From IMG/VR virus record IMGVR_UViG_3300035130_000047, positions 1-25,869 of that record: 25,869 bases of DNA. One strand, written 5' to 3'. Origin of the DNA: a virus. Below the pieces are notes generated by a model, which worked only from the letters and a program-made list of their open reading frames with translations, was not told the origin of the DNA and did not search any database. A program made the position numbers and the translations under genes. The first letter of the stretch is position 1; each line of letters begins with the position of its first letter. Below are positions 17,618 to 22,779 of this stretch, piece after piece.

Positions 17618-17772
17618 TATCTCTTGCCACGCTTACATGTTCTTTTCTTTTTTGGTCTCCAACTTGTCTTTTTTATCATAGTCCTGTACACATATCTATC
17701 TTGTCTTTCCTTATTACCAGGAAATTTCTTCTTTGCCGTCTTTTTAAGAGACTTTTCCATCTTTTTTGGCAT
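17617..17772 (-). CDS. Small highly basic protein upstream of portal
   Basis: The 51-residue frame runs from ATG 17772 to a TAA sharing one base with the portal ATG (TAATG). The protein opens MPKKMEKSLKKTAKKKFPG and ends RPKKKRTCKRGKR; roughly 40% of residues are Lys or Arg. Small basic proteins near portal genes may bind nucleic acid or be assembly factors. No family is recognised. Tight coupling to portal supports reality. Confidence 0.55.
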   Translation of the reverse strand: MPKKMEKSLKKTAKKKFPGNKERQDRYVYRTMIKKTSWRPKKKRTCKRGKR

Positions 17773-17857
17773 TTTTACCGCCCAACACTTTTCTAATTGC
17801 CCTAAAAATAGCTTTTAACGCCTCGCCTTTTAAAGCCCTTAACAACTTCTTAAACAC
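17744..17857 (-). CDS. Small basic amphipathic peptide (GTG start)
   Basis: The 37-residue frame from GTG 17857 overlaps the upstream zinc-ribbon stop by 8 nt and the next basic gene by 29 nt. It reads as an amphipathic helix (FKKLLRALKGEALKAIFRAI) with Lys, Leu and Ile in alternating faces, then GGKNAKKDG. GGAG lies about 9 nt before the start, inside the previous gene. It could be a membrane-active or DNA-binding peptide; function is not known. Confidence 0.4.
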   Translation of the reverse strand: MFKKLLRALKGEALKAIFRAIRKVLGGKNAKKDGKVS

Positions 17858-18041
17858 TTGCCCTATCTCCTGTAAAATAATTCCATGAATATGAACAATA
17901 CGGACACGTTATAATAACATTCTCATGCCAATAGAACGCCTTACACCCTGTTGCATCTGTAAAGAATCGACCATTACACTTCTGACAGATCACATGTTCA
18001 TGCAATAACCTTCCACCTTGGTTATAATGGTCATCCTGCAT
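17850..18041 (-). CDS. Small zinc-ribbon protein
   Basis: The 63-residue protein has CxxC pairs at residues 19/22 (CQKC) and 46/49 (CPYC) plus C33, with aromatic residues around the second knuckle (YCSYSWNYF). This fits a zinc ribbon. It lies directly after the small membrane protein and before the basic peptides. Its role is unknown. Confidence 0.55.
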   Translation of the reverse strand: MQDDHYNQGGRLLHEHVICQKCNGRFFTDATGCKAFYWHENVIITCPYCSYSWNYFTGDRASV

Positions 18042-18057
18042 GTTTTTTACCCGCTAA

Positions 18058-18186
18058 TTAGCTACCCTTTCCTTTTTTTATTAGCCTATATACCAAATAA
18101 GCAATAACACCAATGGCAATAAACCATAATTTACCAGCTATAGCCAAATTACCGTTTGCAAACACTATTTGTATTAATGAATTCAT
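18058..18186 (-). CDS. Small single-span membrane protein, holin-like size
   Basis: A 42-residue frame from ATG 18186 encodes one hydrophobic span (residues 19-36, KLWFIAIGVIAYLVYRLI) followed by a basic end (KKGKGS), so the C-terminus should face the cytoplasm. An AGAGAGAG purine run lies directly before the ATG. It is the first gene after the promoter at 18203-18242 and follows the M15 endolysin gene. Small one-span proteins next to endolysins can be holins or lysis helpers, but with one span and no further motif this is only a possibility. Confidence 0.6.
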   Translation of the reverse strand: MNSLIQIVFANGNLAIAGKLWFIAIGVIAYLVYRLIKKGKGS

Positions 18187-18202
18187 CTCTCTCTCTAAAC
18201 AT

Positions 18203-18242
18203 ATTATAACATATAAAGTCTCAAAAACAGTGATTTTGTCAA
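18203..18242 (-). promoter_or_regulatory. Leftward sigma-70-type promoter for the virion block
   Basis: On the minus strand a perfect TTGACA (18242-18237) is preceded by an AT run (about 18243-18263) that could act as an UP element. TTTATA lies 19 nt downstream, and an extended -10, TGTTATAAT, ends at 18203. Either -10 would start RNA just before the small membrane gene. The perfect boxes are 28 nt apart, so they probably belong to overlapping alternatives. Confidence 0.55.
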
Positions 18243-18270
18243 GCAGATTTTAAAAAAAAATTAAAATTAA

Positions 18271-18696
18271 TTATATTGACTTTCCATAGAATGTATATCC
18301 AGGATTCCAAAACCTAGATAACCTAGGATTAACCTTATACCCAATATCCATATGGATAAAAGTTTTATTGCCCTTATAAATCCCAATCCTAACATCCCTC
18401 GAAACTTCTCTTATAATTTCATATAATTTATCAACATCCCTGTCATCGTCACAGTCCATATCAAGGGCTAGTCCGAATAAATGAACACTCCTAAGGCTAC
18501 CGCCAATTACAAGGTTGTGTTTTGGACATCTAAACCCAGAATTAATATAAATTGAACTTCCTTTTCGCTCACGGACAGCCTTAAATATATCGAATAATTC
18601 TACATATATTTGGTTTGCAAACAAATCCGGCGGTAATTGACCACAGCATCGACACTCATACTCTGATCTCGTGATATAATCAGATATGTATTTCAT
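18271..18696 (-). CDS. M15-family peptidase endolysin
   Basis: Starting at ATG 18696 the protein has 141 residues; a TTG 18 nt upstream is less likely. The metal-site signature SxHxxGxAxD is complete (S70, H72, G75, A77, D79), and H115 in FIHMDIG supplies the third zinc ligand. The INSGFRCPKHNLVIGG segment is typical of M15 D-Ala-D-Ala-type carboxypeptidases and phage endolysins that cleave peptidoglycan cross-links. An N-terminal ECRCCG cluster (C15, C17, C18) is also common in this subfamily. It starts inside the end of the preceding small gene. The expected role is host lysis, or local wall digestion at entry. Confidence 0.85.
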   Translation of the reverse strand: MKYISDYITRSEYECRCCGQLPPDLFANQIYVELFDIFKAVRERKGSSIYINSGFRCPKHNLVIGGSLRSVHLFGLALDMDCDDDRDVDKLYEIIREVSRDVRIGIYKGNKTFIHMDIGYKVNPRLSRFWNPGYTFYGKSI

Positions 18697-18856
18697 TAAA
18701 ATGTTCCATAACAATATCTTGTAAAACTTTTATTTTTTTGATTAGTAGATTAGTATGGTTACAATTCTTATTAAACATTGTCTGTTGAAAAAAATCTAAT
18801 ATCTCTAATAAATACTCAATATCATGTGAATCTATTATAATCTCATTTTTTTTCAA
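18680..18856 (-). CDS. Small helical protein before endolysin (TTG start)
   Basis: The 58-residue frame begins at TTG 18856, 7 nt after a strong GGAGG, with no in-frame ATG nearby. It is helical and AT-biased (HDIEYLLEILDFFQQTMFNK, then LLIKKIKVLQDIVMEHF). Its stop lies 17 nt inside the endolysin start region, so the two are coupled. No transmembrane span is clear and no family is recognised. Confidence 0.5.
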   Translation of the reverse strand: MKKNEIIIDSHDIEYLLEILDFFQQTMFNKNCNHTNLLIKKIKVLQDIVMEHFNEIHI

Positions 18857-18870
18857 TCTTATTCCTCCAA

Positions 18871-18972
18871 TTAAAGCCGGATTGCTTCGTGCTTATGGTA
18901 TCTACCGCGCGTCTTGCCCCAATAAGCATAGGGCATAGTCACCATTAGTCTGTATCCGCAATCCGGCTTCAT
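18871..18972 (-). CDS. Possible 33-aa peptide overlapping the structured element
   Basis: An ATG overlaps the preceding stop (ATGA) and the frame stays open for 33 codons, to a TAA just before the next GGAGG. The predicted peptide opens MKPDCGYRLMVTMPYAYWG and ends HKHEAIRL. Coupled starts of this form are normal in this operon. However, both ends coincide with the arms of a perfect inverted repeat and the stretch is unusually GC-rich, so the same bases may be an RNA instead. The two readings are not exclusive. Confidence 0.3.
   Translation of the reverse strand: MKPDCGYRLMVTMPYAYWGKTRGRYHKHEAIRL
18874..18969 (-). ncRNA. Candidate structured RNA element closed by a 12-bp stem
   Basis: On the minus strand AAGCCGGATTGC (18969-18958) pairs perfectly with GCAATCCGGCTT (18885-18874), extendable by a G-U and a U-A pair. 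Inside, TGCCC pairs with GGGCA, ATGGT with ACCAT, and GCTT in the first inner loop can pair with AAGC just after ACCAT, giving a possible pseudoknot. GC is about 51% over 96 nt, against a far more AT-rich flank. It lies between two genes and just before a GGAGG site. No known class is recognised. It could also be a 33-aa ORF. Confidence 0.45.
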
Positions 18973-19127
18973 TGCGACTTTAATACTTTATTCAGAGTTT
19001 TAACAAGCGACTCTATAGACTTAGCAAGTAATCTTATACTACACTCTTTACCAGACCATAACGCACACCTGTCTTTTTGACACCGTGCATAGCTCTTTAA
19101 CGGACAACCAGCATCAATATCATTCAT
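18969..19127 (-). CDS. Small Cys-rich protein (CPL...CALW type)
   Basis: The 52-residue frame starts at ATG 19127 and overlaps the preceding stop by 8 nt. Cysteines at 8, 16, 21 and 29 lie in the pattern CPLKSYARCQKDRCALWSGK, followed by an amphipathic helix (IRLLAKSIESLVKTLNKVLK). Short phage proteins with CP...C..(K/R)CALW..(E)C followed by a helix are common in metagenomic phage genomes, with unknown function. A metal-bound knuckle is likely. Confidence 0.6.
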   Translation of the reverse strand: MNDIDAGCPLKSYARCQKDRCALWSGKECSIRLLAKSIESLVKTLNKVLKSQ

Positions 19128-19368
19128 TTTTCTCTCCAATCTTTAAATTGAACACATCAACCATTTCATTGGTAGCTATTACATATTTATTATCAATCAT
19201 CCATTTTATAAATTTCAGTAATATATTTAAATTATTAAACCTTTTTTCATTATGGCCTATATTCTCAAAATATTCAACCAAAACCATATAATTTGGATGC
19301 TTGTCGATCGGCATGAATTCTCTAAGCCAATTCTTATTTAAACCATCATCCCACGTAATATGTGTCAC
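19120..19368 (-). CDS. Unknown protein in lysis-proximal cluster
   Basis: The 82-residue protein is coupled by a 4-nt overlap to the lipoprotein-like gene upstream and by 8 nt to the Cys-rich gene downstream. It is mostly helical (NLNILLKFIKWMIDNKYVIA) and has WDDGLNKNWLREF near the N-terminus. No signal peptide or family is recognised. Confidence 0.5.
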   Translation of the reverse strand: MTHITWDDGLNKNWLREFMPIDKHPNYMVLVEYFENIGHNEKRFNNLNILLKFIKWMIDNKYVIATNEMVDVFNLKIGEKNE

Positions 19369-19652
19369 TGTTTGCCTCCTCTTTCTATTAACTCCCTTAA
19401 TTTTTTAACCTCAAGTTTTAATATATCACACTCAGCTTTTAAATCAAACACCCAAATAATAAAAGCTGATGTCACCTCATAATTGCCATTATCCAACCTC
19501 TGTACTATCTTAGCATCACCAACTGGCACAAGAACAGTTTCTGTCCGGCAACCATTAACCAAATAAAATACTATTAATAGTGTCAATATCACCAGAAGCC
19601 ACGGCCTCAATAAGCCTTTTTCTCTTTTCTTCATTTTCCTTTTCCAAATCAT
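19365..19652 (-). CDS. Membrane-anchored or lipoprotein, spanin-like candidate
   Basis: The frame encodes up to 95 residues; an ATG at 19634 preceded by AAAAGGAAA is an equally good start. A basic N-terminus (KMKKREKG) is followed by a hydrophobic stretch (residues 18-34) ending LVNGC35, a possible although imperfect lipobox. The end (residues 75-95, ILKLEVKKLRELIERGGKQ) is a short coiled coil. It overlaps a coiled-coil gene by 98 nt in another frame. Outer-membrane spanins are small lipoproteins whose genes often overlap the inner-membrane spanin gene, and the endolysin is nearby. The lipobox and pairing are not conclusive. Confidence 0.5.
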   Translation of the reverse strand: MIWKRKMKKREKGLLRPWLLVILTLLIVFYLVNGCRTETVLVPVGDAKIVQRLDNGNYEVTSAFIIWVFDLKAECDILKLEVKKLRELIERGGKQ

Positions 19653-19737
19653 TTATTTTATTTTTAATCTTTTGCAAATCTGAAGGCTTTACAATAGGTA
19701 AAACCTGAATAATTAAATCAATAATTTTTTCAATCAT
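19555..19737 (-). CDS. Small coiled-coil protein overlapping the lipoprotein-like gene
   Basis: The 60-residue frame overlaps the preceding stop as ATGA. An apolar N-terminus (IIDLIIQVLPIV) is followed by a strongly charged coiled coil (SDLQKIKNKINDLEKENEEK). The apolar part is short and holds Asp and Gln, so a true membrane span is doubtful. It may be the partner of the overlapping lipoprotein-like protein, or an independent small structural protein. Confidence 0.45.
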   Translation of the reverse strand: MIEKIIDLIIQVLPIVKPSDLQKIKNKINDLEKENEEKRKRLIEAVASGDIDTINSILFG

Positions 19738-19970
19738 TTCAATTCCCTTGTTTCAATAATTGCTCCATTGGGAATGGTTAACCTACCCAAAATTTGGCCA
19801 GTATCAATGCTGGTAGTTTGTACCAATGTCTTGTAATTTACATGATCTTCAATAAGAAACCCAATAGAAATACACTCACAAGGTATTAGGGAATCCATCT
19901 CATCAAGGTGTTCCCATTTCTCGGTCACGCCTACACTGTCAAACCATCTAATTAACATTTTTTTCATCAT
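19734..19970 (-). CDS. Conserved-type small phage protein
   Basis: The 78-residue protein follows GGAGGGG. It has the pattern RWFDSVGVTEKWEHLDEMDS, then ISIGFLIEDHVNYKTLVQTT and a closing TIPNGAIIETREL. Small proteins of the form W.DS...W.......SVG.LIED......T.....G...IP..AI...R.L recur in tailed phages. A compact beta fold is likely. Function is not known. Confidence 0.6.
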   Translation of the reverse strand: MMKKMLIRWFDSVGVTEKWEHLDEMDSLIPCECISIGFLIEDHVNYKTLVQTTSIDTGQILGRLTIPNGAIIETRELK

Positions 19971-19985
19971 TTCTTATTCCCCTCC

Positions 19986-20204
19986 TCACCAGTCATACCG
20001 CTTTAAAACTCTCCAATCATGCTTCTCAAATATCTCAACTATACTGCGGAGAAACAATTCAACCGCCAATTCATATTCTGGGTCGTCGGAATAAAATACC
20101 AAATCGCAAAGTGTATCTTTTAAATCCTCATATAACCCATCTAAACCATCCCAGAAACCATCGTCATGTTCCAGAGAAAAATCGCCGCCACCATCTTCTT
20201 TCAT
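19986..20204 (-). CDS. Small acidic protein, first gene of the leftward block
   Basis: The 72-residue protein starts at ATG 20204 with AAGGAG about 10 nt upstream. It is strongly acidic (DGFWDGLDGLYEDLKDTLCD; about one residue in three is Asp or Glu) and helical at the end (LAVELFLRSIVEIFEKHDW). Small acidic early proteins in phages may mimic DNA or bind host proteins, but nothing specific shows that here. It lies directly behind the consensus promoter at 20240-20268. Confidence 0.55.
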   Translation of the reverse strand: MKEDGGGDFSLEHDDGFWDGLDGLYEDLKDTLCDLVFYSDDPEYELAVELFLRSIVEIFEKHDWRVLKRYDW

Positions 20205-20239
20205 AGTTTCTAATACTCCTTTTATCTTACCTCCCTAAT

Positions 20240-20268
20240 AGTATAACATTTTAAATCGTGCCTGTCAA
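20240..20268 (-). promoter_or_regulatory. Strong leftward sigma-70 promoter
   Basis: On the minus strand TTGACA (20268-20263), a 17-nt spacer and TATACT (20245-20240) form a near-consensus promoter. A TG sits one base before the -10. Transcription would start about 20233 and reach the acidic gene at 20204 after a leader of about 30 nt. Confidence 0.8.
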
Positions 20269-20594
20269 GTACTTTTTTTACCCAAACCCGTAATGCTTCC
20301 AAAATGTTCCCTATATGAGAATGGGGGTTATCTCCTCCCCCACCCTGCCAATGGGGTAAACGGGTCTCTCTTGGGATGTTGTGAAGGAGCGGGGACAGGG
20401 AGGGAGGGGTAAGCGTGGGCGTACGCCGGCAGTGTTTCTACTGGTTATTAGTAATATATATATGTATTAGGGAGTGATGGTGAGTGTTGTATAGTGTATT
20501 AGGTAGAGTGGTGTTGTTGTTACCCGCGGATTTGGTTTGACTGTGGGGGGGGGTTGAGGTATGTTCTGTGTGTCAATGGCGTCTCCGGTGATTT
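20269..20594. other. Non-coding G-rich divergent control region
   Basis: No convincing gene is present between the leftward promoter and the repeat cluster. The plus strand is unusually G-rich. It holds a G-quadruplex motif (20391-20409), a GGCGTACGCC palindrome (20418-20427), an alternating AT stretch near 20455-20462 and a G9 run (20545-20553). A 60-codon minus-strand frame at 20467-20649 lacks protein-like composition. The region could include a replication origin or an early-gene switch. Confidence 0.6.
20391..20409 (+). other. Canonical G-quadruplex motif
   Basis: The plus strand reads GGGG-ACA-GGG-A-GGG-A-GGGG, four G-tracts with loops of 3, 1 and 1 nt. Such short loops are known to favour stable intramolecular quadruplexes. 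It lies between the two divergent promoters in an otherwise AT-rich genome. Confidence 0.65.
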
Positions 20595-20672
20595 TAGGGG
20601 GTGATCTTATCTCACCCCTAAGGGTGATATTGGGGGTTAGAAATATCACCCCTTAATTCACCCCTAAAGGGG
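20595..20672. repeat. Cluster of TCACCCCTA-type repeats (operator or iteron candidate)
   Basis: Copies of TCACCC(C)(C)TA are seen on the plus strand at 20612-20620, 20647-20655 (TCACCCCTTA) and 20658-20666, and on the minus strand at 20595-20604 (TCACCCCCTA) and about 20619-20627 (TCACCCTTA). Two form inverted pairs (TCACCCCTAAGGGTGA). They lie directly upstream of the rightward promoter candidate at 20674-20702, where a repressor or initiator could bind. Confidence 0.55.
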
Positions 20673-20673
20673 A

Positions 20674-20702
20674 TTGCATTTAGTTTATCGGCGGGTTATG
20701 AT
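20674..20702 (+). promoter_or_regulatory. Candidate rightward early promoter
   Basis: TTGCAT (20674-20679), a 17-nt spacer and TATGAT (20697-20702) give a good -10 and a weak -35, typical of an activated or regulated promoter. RNA would begin near 20709, before a 7-bp hairpin (AACCGCT/AGCGGTT, 20721-20741) and the first rightward ribosome site. Confidence 0.45.
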
Positions 20703-20760
20703 GTACTTGAAAAAATTAATAACCGCTGGCGGATAGCGGTTAAAGAGGAGGTAATGAGAC

Positions 20761-20919
20761 GTGATAAAAAGAGAATACTTAAAAACGGTTGAAAACTTAG
20801 GATGTTATCATTGTAAATTCGTAGATAGAGTAGCTATCGGAAGGGGTCAAGCTTGCTGCACTTATCCTGGAAAAATTCAACTAACTAAAAATGGTAAATG
20901 TAAATCAAAAAGGAAATAG
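20761..20919 (+). CDS. Small Cys-rich protein (GTG start), first rightward gene
   Basis: The 52-residue frame starts at GTG 20761, 9 nt after GGAGG. An ATG seven bases earlier is out of frame and stops after 12 codons. Cysteines at 15, 18, 32, 33 and 47 (NLGCYHCKF, QACCTYPG, GKCKSK) suggest a metal-binding fold. The C-terminus is basic. A hairpin at 20721-20741 lies in its leader and could modulate translation. First genes of early operons are often regulators, but no DNA-binding motif is recognised. Confidence 0.6.
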   Translation: MIKREYLKTVENLGCYHCKFVDRVAIGRGQACCTYPGKIQLTKNGKCKSKRK

Positions 20920-20944
20920 CTGGACAAGGATATAAGGAGAAACA

Positions 20945-21115
20945 ATGAAACAACAAAAAATTAAAATTGAGTTAACAAAGGATGAAATTGACTTAATCAC
21001 TCTTGCCTTAGAAGAAAGAGTAAGAAACATTATGGTTAATTGGATTAATGCAGAAGATAGAAACCGAGGGGCTTTAGAATGTCGCGAACTATCCAAGAAA
21101 CTTTGTAATGTATAA
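20945..21115 (+). CDS. Small helical protein of unknown function
   Basis: The 56-residue frame follows AAGGAG. It has one short strand (KIKIELT), a helix (KDEIDLITLALEERVRNIM) and a second charged helix (AEDRNRGALECRELSKKL). The strand-helix-helix order is compatible with a small ribbon-helix-helix protein but is not diagnostic. It begins MKQQK, as does the following gene, perhaps from a duplicated start region. Confidence 0.55.
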   Translation: MKQQKIKIELTKDEIDLITLALEERVRNIMVNWINAEDRNRGALECRELSKKLCNV

Positions 21116-21130
21116 CTTTTACAATCCGAA

Positions 21131-21168
21131 ACCTGGGGAACATCCCAGGTATACAGGTTTAACCTGTA
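21131..21168 (+). promoter_or_regulatory. Tandem hairpins, attenuator-like, before gene 21198
   Basis: ACCTGGG (21131-21137) and CCCAGGT (21144-21150) form a 7-bp stem with a 6-nt loop. TACAGGTT (21152-21159) and AACCTGTA (21161-21168) form a perfect 8-bp stem with one central base. Because the arms share ACCTG/CAGGT, alternative pairings between the hairpins are possible. They lie about 20 nt before a GGAGGTG ribosome site. The second could also be a palindromic operator. Confidence 0.45.
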
Positions 21169-21197
21169 CTGATGAGGATTTAAATGGAGGTGAAAAG

Positions 21198-21602
21198 ATG
21201 AAACAACAAAAACAAGGGTTGATCAGTGAAGACAACCTAAAGTGTGCACAGAGAGTAGAAGGACATCTTAAATCAAGGTTAAACGCCCTATCAATCCTCT
21301 GGGATAGGGAGTGTGAGGGAATAGAAGAATATCATGAAGAGTTTGGCGCTCTTTCTGAGTATGGATTATGCTTTGATTACGTAGAGCCTAACTCTTTTGA
21401 AGGTCAAAAGGAGGGTTACTATAGGTACCAGATATCCTGGGGCGGCCCTTCTGATGAATTCCGGTTTTTTGTCAATCTAGACAAATCCATACACAGGATT
21501 GAATACTGGTTTCTTGATTGGTTCGATGGGGCACATAGGAAATTAAGGGGAAGGGACTTTAAATTACTAGAAACTATTTTTCATTGGCACATGCAGGTTT
21601 GA
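21198..21602 (+). CDS. Conserved-type phage protein of unknown function
   Basis: The start at ATG 21198 is set by GGAGGTG five bases upstream, giving 134 residues. The frame is open back to ATG 21108, but that start lacks a ribosome site and would cover two hairpins. Distinctive segments are GLCFDYVEPNSFEGQKEGYY, RYQISWGGPSDEFRFF and IEYWFLDWFDGAHRKLRG. I recognise this pattern as one that recurs in phage genomes, without an assigned function. It appears to be a soluble alpha/beta protein. Confidence 0.65.
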   Translation: MKQQKQGLISEDNLKCAQRVEGHLKSRLNALSILWDRECEGIEEYHEEFGALSEYGLCFDYVEPNSFEGQKEGYYRYQISWGGPSDEFRFFVNLDKSIHRIEYWFLDWFDGAHRKLRGRDFKLLETIFHWHMQV

Positions 21603-21604
21603 CA

Positions 21605-21745
21605 ATGGCAGAAAAGACTAAGATTTGTCGCGTAAAAATCATACGCTGTGTGTACTGTGGGTCAATTATAACCACTAATGATAAGTATTGCACGGCTTGC
21701 GGTAAAGAAAATTTAAGGTATTTAAAAAGAGTAAAGGAGGATTAA
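21605..21745 (+). CDS. Small zinc-ribbon protein
   Basis: The 46-residue frame starts two bases after the previous stop. C15/C18 (RCVYCGS) and C29/C32 (YCTACGK) make a standard short zinc ribbon with CG after each knuckle. The C-terminus is basic and carries the GGAGG site for the next gene, whose ATG overlaps the stop (TAATG). A nucleic-acid or protein-binding adapter is plausible; the target is unknown. Confidence 0.6.
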   Translation: MAEKTKICRVKIIRCVYCGSIITTNDKYCTACGKENLRYLKRVKED

Positions 21746-22404
21746 TGAAAAAACAAGAGATTTTAAATGGAGTTGATAATGTAAGGCACTCATGGTTTGT
21801 TAAACCCAACACTCTATTCATTGAGTTAGAAAATGGGGATAAAATCACAAGACTATACGAAACAAATATTGTTATTAACAAAAAAGATGGAACCACAATT
21901 TTAAACTCAGGGGGTTGGAGAACACAAACAACAAGAGAGCGGTTAAATAATTTGACCCCTTTTCACATTTATCAAGAAAAGCTCGTATGGTATATTAGTA
22001 CCCCTAAATCTCAAACGTTTCAGTTTTATGATGGAATAACCTTTAATAGAGATTACACCTTAAAAGGGAGGGTGGTTGACACAAGAAAGGGGATAGAAAA
22101 AAGAAAGTCGATAATAAAGGGGTATGTCAAATTATTAGACAATATAAACCAAATTCCAAACCCATCACCTGGTGATTGCTGGTATTGTTTATTACAAACA
22201 GAAAAAAGTCAATCATTAGGGGACTCTTTTAAAGACACAGATCATTTATGGAGCCATTTAAAAGAAGGATACTTATTCGGATCTATTATTTGGAACAGCT
22301 TAAAAGAGAACGGCTATAATCCTAGTTTTGTGATTTTATTGAATGTGAAAGACGTTATAAAACGAAGTTTAAGAAACTATTTGTATAAAAGGTTATTATA
22401 TTAA
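21745..22404 (+). CDS. Phage protein of unknown function (SGGWRTxTT family pattern)
   Basis: The 219-residue protein has two parts. Residues 1-100 are beta-rich with ILNSGGWRTQTTRERLNNLT followed by a short WYIS strand. Residues 120-219 are helical and include PSPGDCWYCLLQTEKSQSLG, TDHLWSHLKEGYLFGSIIWN and SLKENGYNP. Both motifs recur together in uncharacterised phage proteins. The Cys-Trp-Tyr-Cys and the DHLxxHL pair could bind a metal. It is coupled to the zinc-ribbon gene upstream. Confidence 0.65.
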   Translation: MKKQEILNGVDNVRHSWFVKPNTLFIELENGDKITRLYETNIVINKKDGTTILNSGGWRTQTTRERLNNLTPFHIYQEKLVWYISTPKSQTFQFYDGITFNRDYTLKGRVVDTRKGIEKRKSIIKGYVKLLDNINQIPNPSPGDCWYCLLQTEKSQSLGDSFKDTDHLWSHLKEGYLFGSIIWNSLKENGYNPSFVILLNVKDVIKRSLRNYLYKRLLY

Positions 22405-22448
22405 CCGAAATTACCATCAAACCCAAAGGATGCCCAAGAAAGAAATGG

Positions 22449-22760
22449 TTATTTTCGAAAATTGGCATACTTTCTTAATCCTAATTTTGGAGAATAATAA
22501 TAACAGGGAACTCCACATGCAGATAATCTATCAAAAAGTAAAAACTGAGGTTTACTTAATCTTTGACCACTCTTCTTTACTTCACATAAACAAAATGATC
22601 CGTCAGGGTGTAAAGCAAAAAAATCCGGCATACCTCTTTTGGTTACTACTGTATAACCTTTACTGTGTAAGGCATCATACGCCTCAGCCTCGTTGCTATT
22701 CTTTGGTTTTTTGTCTAATGTTCCACATGGCTTTCCATCAGATTGTCTCATTCCAGGCAT
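22449..22760 (-). CDS. VRR-NUC family nuclease
   Basis: ATG 22760 has GGAGG six bases upstream; the longer frame would begin inside the promoter, so 103 residues is right. The PD-(D/E)xK core is visible: E24/E26 in NSNEAEAYDAL, G43-x-P45-D46-F47, E60-V61-K62 after the strand FCLCE, and Q72 in KPQFLLF, then GVPCYYY. VRR-NUC proteins are nucleases of DNA repair and phage recombination and may act on branched DNA. It is the only gene in the right part that runs leftward, with a private promoter and palindrome. Confidence 0.85.
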   Translation of the reverse strand: MPGMRQSDGKPCGTLDKKPKNSNEAEAYDALHSKGYTVVTKRGMPDFFALHPDGSFCLCEVKKSGQRLSKPQFLLFDRLSACGVPCYYYSPKLGLRKYANFRK

Positions 22761-22779
22761 TTTATACCTCCATACAACT

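Noticed and set aside
18874-18969. tRNA gene reading of the GC-rich element
   Set aside because: The closing stem is 12 bp, not 7. No T-loop consensus, anticodon arm layout or CCA end is visible.
20467-20649. 60-codon minus-strand frame in the divergent region
   Set aside because: Pro/Thr-rich composition arises from the G-rich plus strand, and there is no ribosome site. The region is better read as regulatory.
21108-21197. 30-residue N-terminal extension of the 134-aa protein
   Set aside because: No ribosome site is present at 21108, the stretch is filled by two perfect hairpins, and GGAGGTG marks a better start at 21198. Not fully excluded.
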